This document shows, in pieces, positions 28,506 to 30,000 of a stretch of DNA of 30,000 nt. The stretch's first letter is position 1; the number at the start of each line of letters is the position of its first letter. The notes below the pieces were generated by a model. The model was not told the origin of the DNA, did not search any database, and was given only the letters and a program-made list of their open reading frames with translations. The stretch comes from Neocallimastix lanati (nom. inval.). Taxonomy: Eukaryota; Neocallimastigomycota; Neocallimastigomycetes; Neocallimastigales; Neocallimastigaceae. The stretch is from contig JACVTC010000017.1 in the NCBI GenBank assembly GCA_016946835.1, positions 1,650,001 to 1,680,000 on the forward strand. The letters are read 5' to 3'. A program made the position numbers and the translations under genes.

Positions 28506-29443
28506 TATTTTATTTTTTTTTTTTGGAATTAAATAATTATATTAAATTTTAAATTTATGTTTTAAAGTGTTTAATCCATTCAAAAAAAATTTTTTTTTTC
28601 TTAACATGCGATTAATTTATTGATGATGATTGCCTTAAAAATTTAAAATCCAACAATTATGAATTACACTCTCAAAAAATGAACCAAAGTCTCTGTAAAA
28701 ATGTATTCTACCAAAAAAATTTTTTTTAATTATAATCTTTAATAATAGTTATAAAAATATATATATTATTATTTTAATTATAGATAATTATATAATAATA
28801 ACAATTTACTATTTAAGTTTAAACAAAGAGAAAAAAAAAATTTTTTTTTCTCTTTGTTTACTTTTTTTATTTATTTATTTAAAAGTTTACACCTACATAA
28901 TTACAATTTATTATTATTTATTATTAAAAAACATTCTAAAAAATTACTTTTAAAAATAAACCTTCTTTTCCACTCCTCTTTTTTTTTTTTTATATAATTA
29001 ATATTAATAAAGAAAAGTATATTAAACACGAGTAAATAATTATTAATATTTTTGTTATAATTTAAAAATGACCTTTGACTTCATATTTTCATTTAGAAAA
29101 ACCTTTTTTTTTTAAATTTTGGTTATATTACCATCAATAATCAATTTAACGGCATTAATTTAACATTTATAATATAATTATTATAATAAAAAAAATTATT
29201 TTATTTTTGAAATAATTTTTCGTACATAATATATAATTTTTTGTACGTTAAAATAATTAATGAATGAGGAATTTTAGTTTTAAAAATTTAACATTAAATA
29301 AAAAAAAAATAAAAAAAAAACTTTATTATTCAAAAAGTACTTCCAACTCTATTATAATAATTGGATTTTAATAAAAGAATAAAAAATATAAATTAATAAA
29401 TTAATAAATTAATAAATAAATAAAAAAAAAAAAAAAAAAAAAA
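28506..29443. other. AT-rich intergenic DNA
   Basis: Contains a near-perfect palindrome at 28820-28860, A and T runs, and patches of mixed text such as 28600-28700 (GATGATGATTGCCTTAAAAA) and 29130-29250, in which I find no supported frame or RNA. The right end, with a poly(A) of about 20 bases at 29423-29443, is the leader of the 29444 frame. Confidence 0.5.
28820..28860. repeat. Near-perfect palindrome, 20-bp arms
   Basis: TAAACAAAGAGAAAAAAAAA is followed by one A and then its exact reverse complement. It could form a cruciform or, if transcribed, a strong hairpin followed by CTTTTTTT. It lies between no clear genes. Confidence 0.8.
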
Positions 29444-29596
29444 ATGGATACCCCAAAAGATGAAGATACTTTTTATGACAATGTTTCAGATGATACTATT
29501 ATAAATTATGAAGATTTAATCAAAGTATTAAATTTAATTGTCTTAAATAAATTTCTATTTATTTTTTATTTAATAAATACATGTAACATTATGTGA
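29444..29596 (+). CDS. Probable first exon of a plus-strand gene running off the window
   Basis: ATG 29444 opens a frame of 50 residues to TGA 29594-29596. The first 27 residues (MDTPKDEDTFYDNVSDDTII then NYEDLIK) are acidic and protein-like; the remainder (LNLIVLNKFLFIFYLI) looks like intron read-through. A donor AAA|GTATTA follows codon 27 at 29525, so the exon would be 29444-29524. I could not fix the next exon. A coding-like frame at about 29757-29849 (KFLKKLNQNYETPLRNFTIF) follows an AG but does not keep the phase with the donor I chose. No family is recognised. Confidence 0.4.
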   Translation: MDTPKDEDTFYDNVSDDTIINYEDLIKVLNLIVLNKFLFIFYLINTCNIM

Positions 29597-30000
29597 TGAA
29601 ATACATACATACATACATATATATTGAGAGAGAGAGAGAGAGAGAGAGAAAGTGAAAATTATTAAAAAGGAAAAGAAATATATGAAAACTCTTGATTAAG
29701 AGTTAAAAAAAAAAAAAAATTATCATTTTATTGTTAATATATATATAGATAGAAAATTTTTGAAAAAGTTAAATCAAAATTATGAAACACCATTACGAAA
29801 TTTCACTATATTTTCAAAAGATATATTTAATATATTAGATATGATATTATAAATATTTAGTAGAGCTCTTTTTCATTTTTAAATATATATATACACATAG
29901 AAAATTACAAAAATGGAATAAAAAGTTATGAAAAACTCATTAAAAGTTTAAAAAAAAAGTCATTTTATTATTAATATATATATATAGTAATATATATTTT
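29597..30000 (+). other. Putative intron/exon region with two diverged copies of a 100-bp module
   Basis: Contains (ACAT)n at 29602-29620 and (GA)n at 29625-29650. A module of the form GAAAATTA..AAAA, ATATATGAAAA or TTATGAAAA, CTC/CTT, TTAAA, a run of A, and TCATTTTATTGTTAATATA or its close variant occurs at about 29651-29750 and again at about 29898-29998. This may reflect duplicated small exons or a local repeat. Confidence 0.4.

Overview
The window looks like nuclear DNA of an extremely AT-rich eukaryote. It has spliced genes, long A and T homopolymers, (ATT)n, (AAAT)n and heptanucleotide microsatellites, and codons ending almost only in A or T. The best guess is an anaerobic gut fungus (Neocallimastigomycota), from the ankyrin-repeat style (GETPLFKA..SGNKDLV..L), the intron style and a LINE-type reverse transcriptase relic. 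A dictyostelid-like protist is the main alternative. This assignment is inference, because no database search was possible.

Layout. 245-2285 (minus): a five-exon gene for a 328-residue RUN-domain protein with a C-terminal coiled coil. 2286-3863: gene-free AT-rich DNA. 3864-20147: a tandem array of five related ankyrin loci on the plus strand. L1 (3864-5132) lacks its 5' end, is decayed, and is cut off at its 3' end. L2 (6116-12867) is a giant gene of about 2,250 residues, split by a one-base frameshift near 9829. L3 (14485-15866) has the same N-terminus as L2 but is short and is broken by an 8-bp duplication. L4 (16460-16865) is a relic of the N-terminal region with no ankyrin repeats. L5 (18166-20147) has one frameshift and one nonsense codon, and its 3' end runs into a microsatellite. 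A 1.6-kb direct duplication (5133-6764 and 13486-15133) carries promoter, leader and N-terminus of L2 and L3. A 379-bp foldback element with a 9-bp target duplication (17370-17748) sits upstream of L5.

20148-30000: one intact single-exon gene of unknown function (21025-22059, minus), large heptanucleotide satellite blocks, a decayed non-LTR retrotransposon fragment (about 24860-25650, minus), a few small coding-like remnants, and at the right edge the probable first exon of a plus-strand gene (29444).

Function. The ankyrin proteins are probably intracellular protein-binding scaffolds; nothing shows their partners. The array reads as a birth-and-death family in which whole loci, blocks of two to six repeats and single repeats are copied and broken. 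The RUN protein probably works in small-GTPase-linked membrane traffic, and no link to the array is visible.
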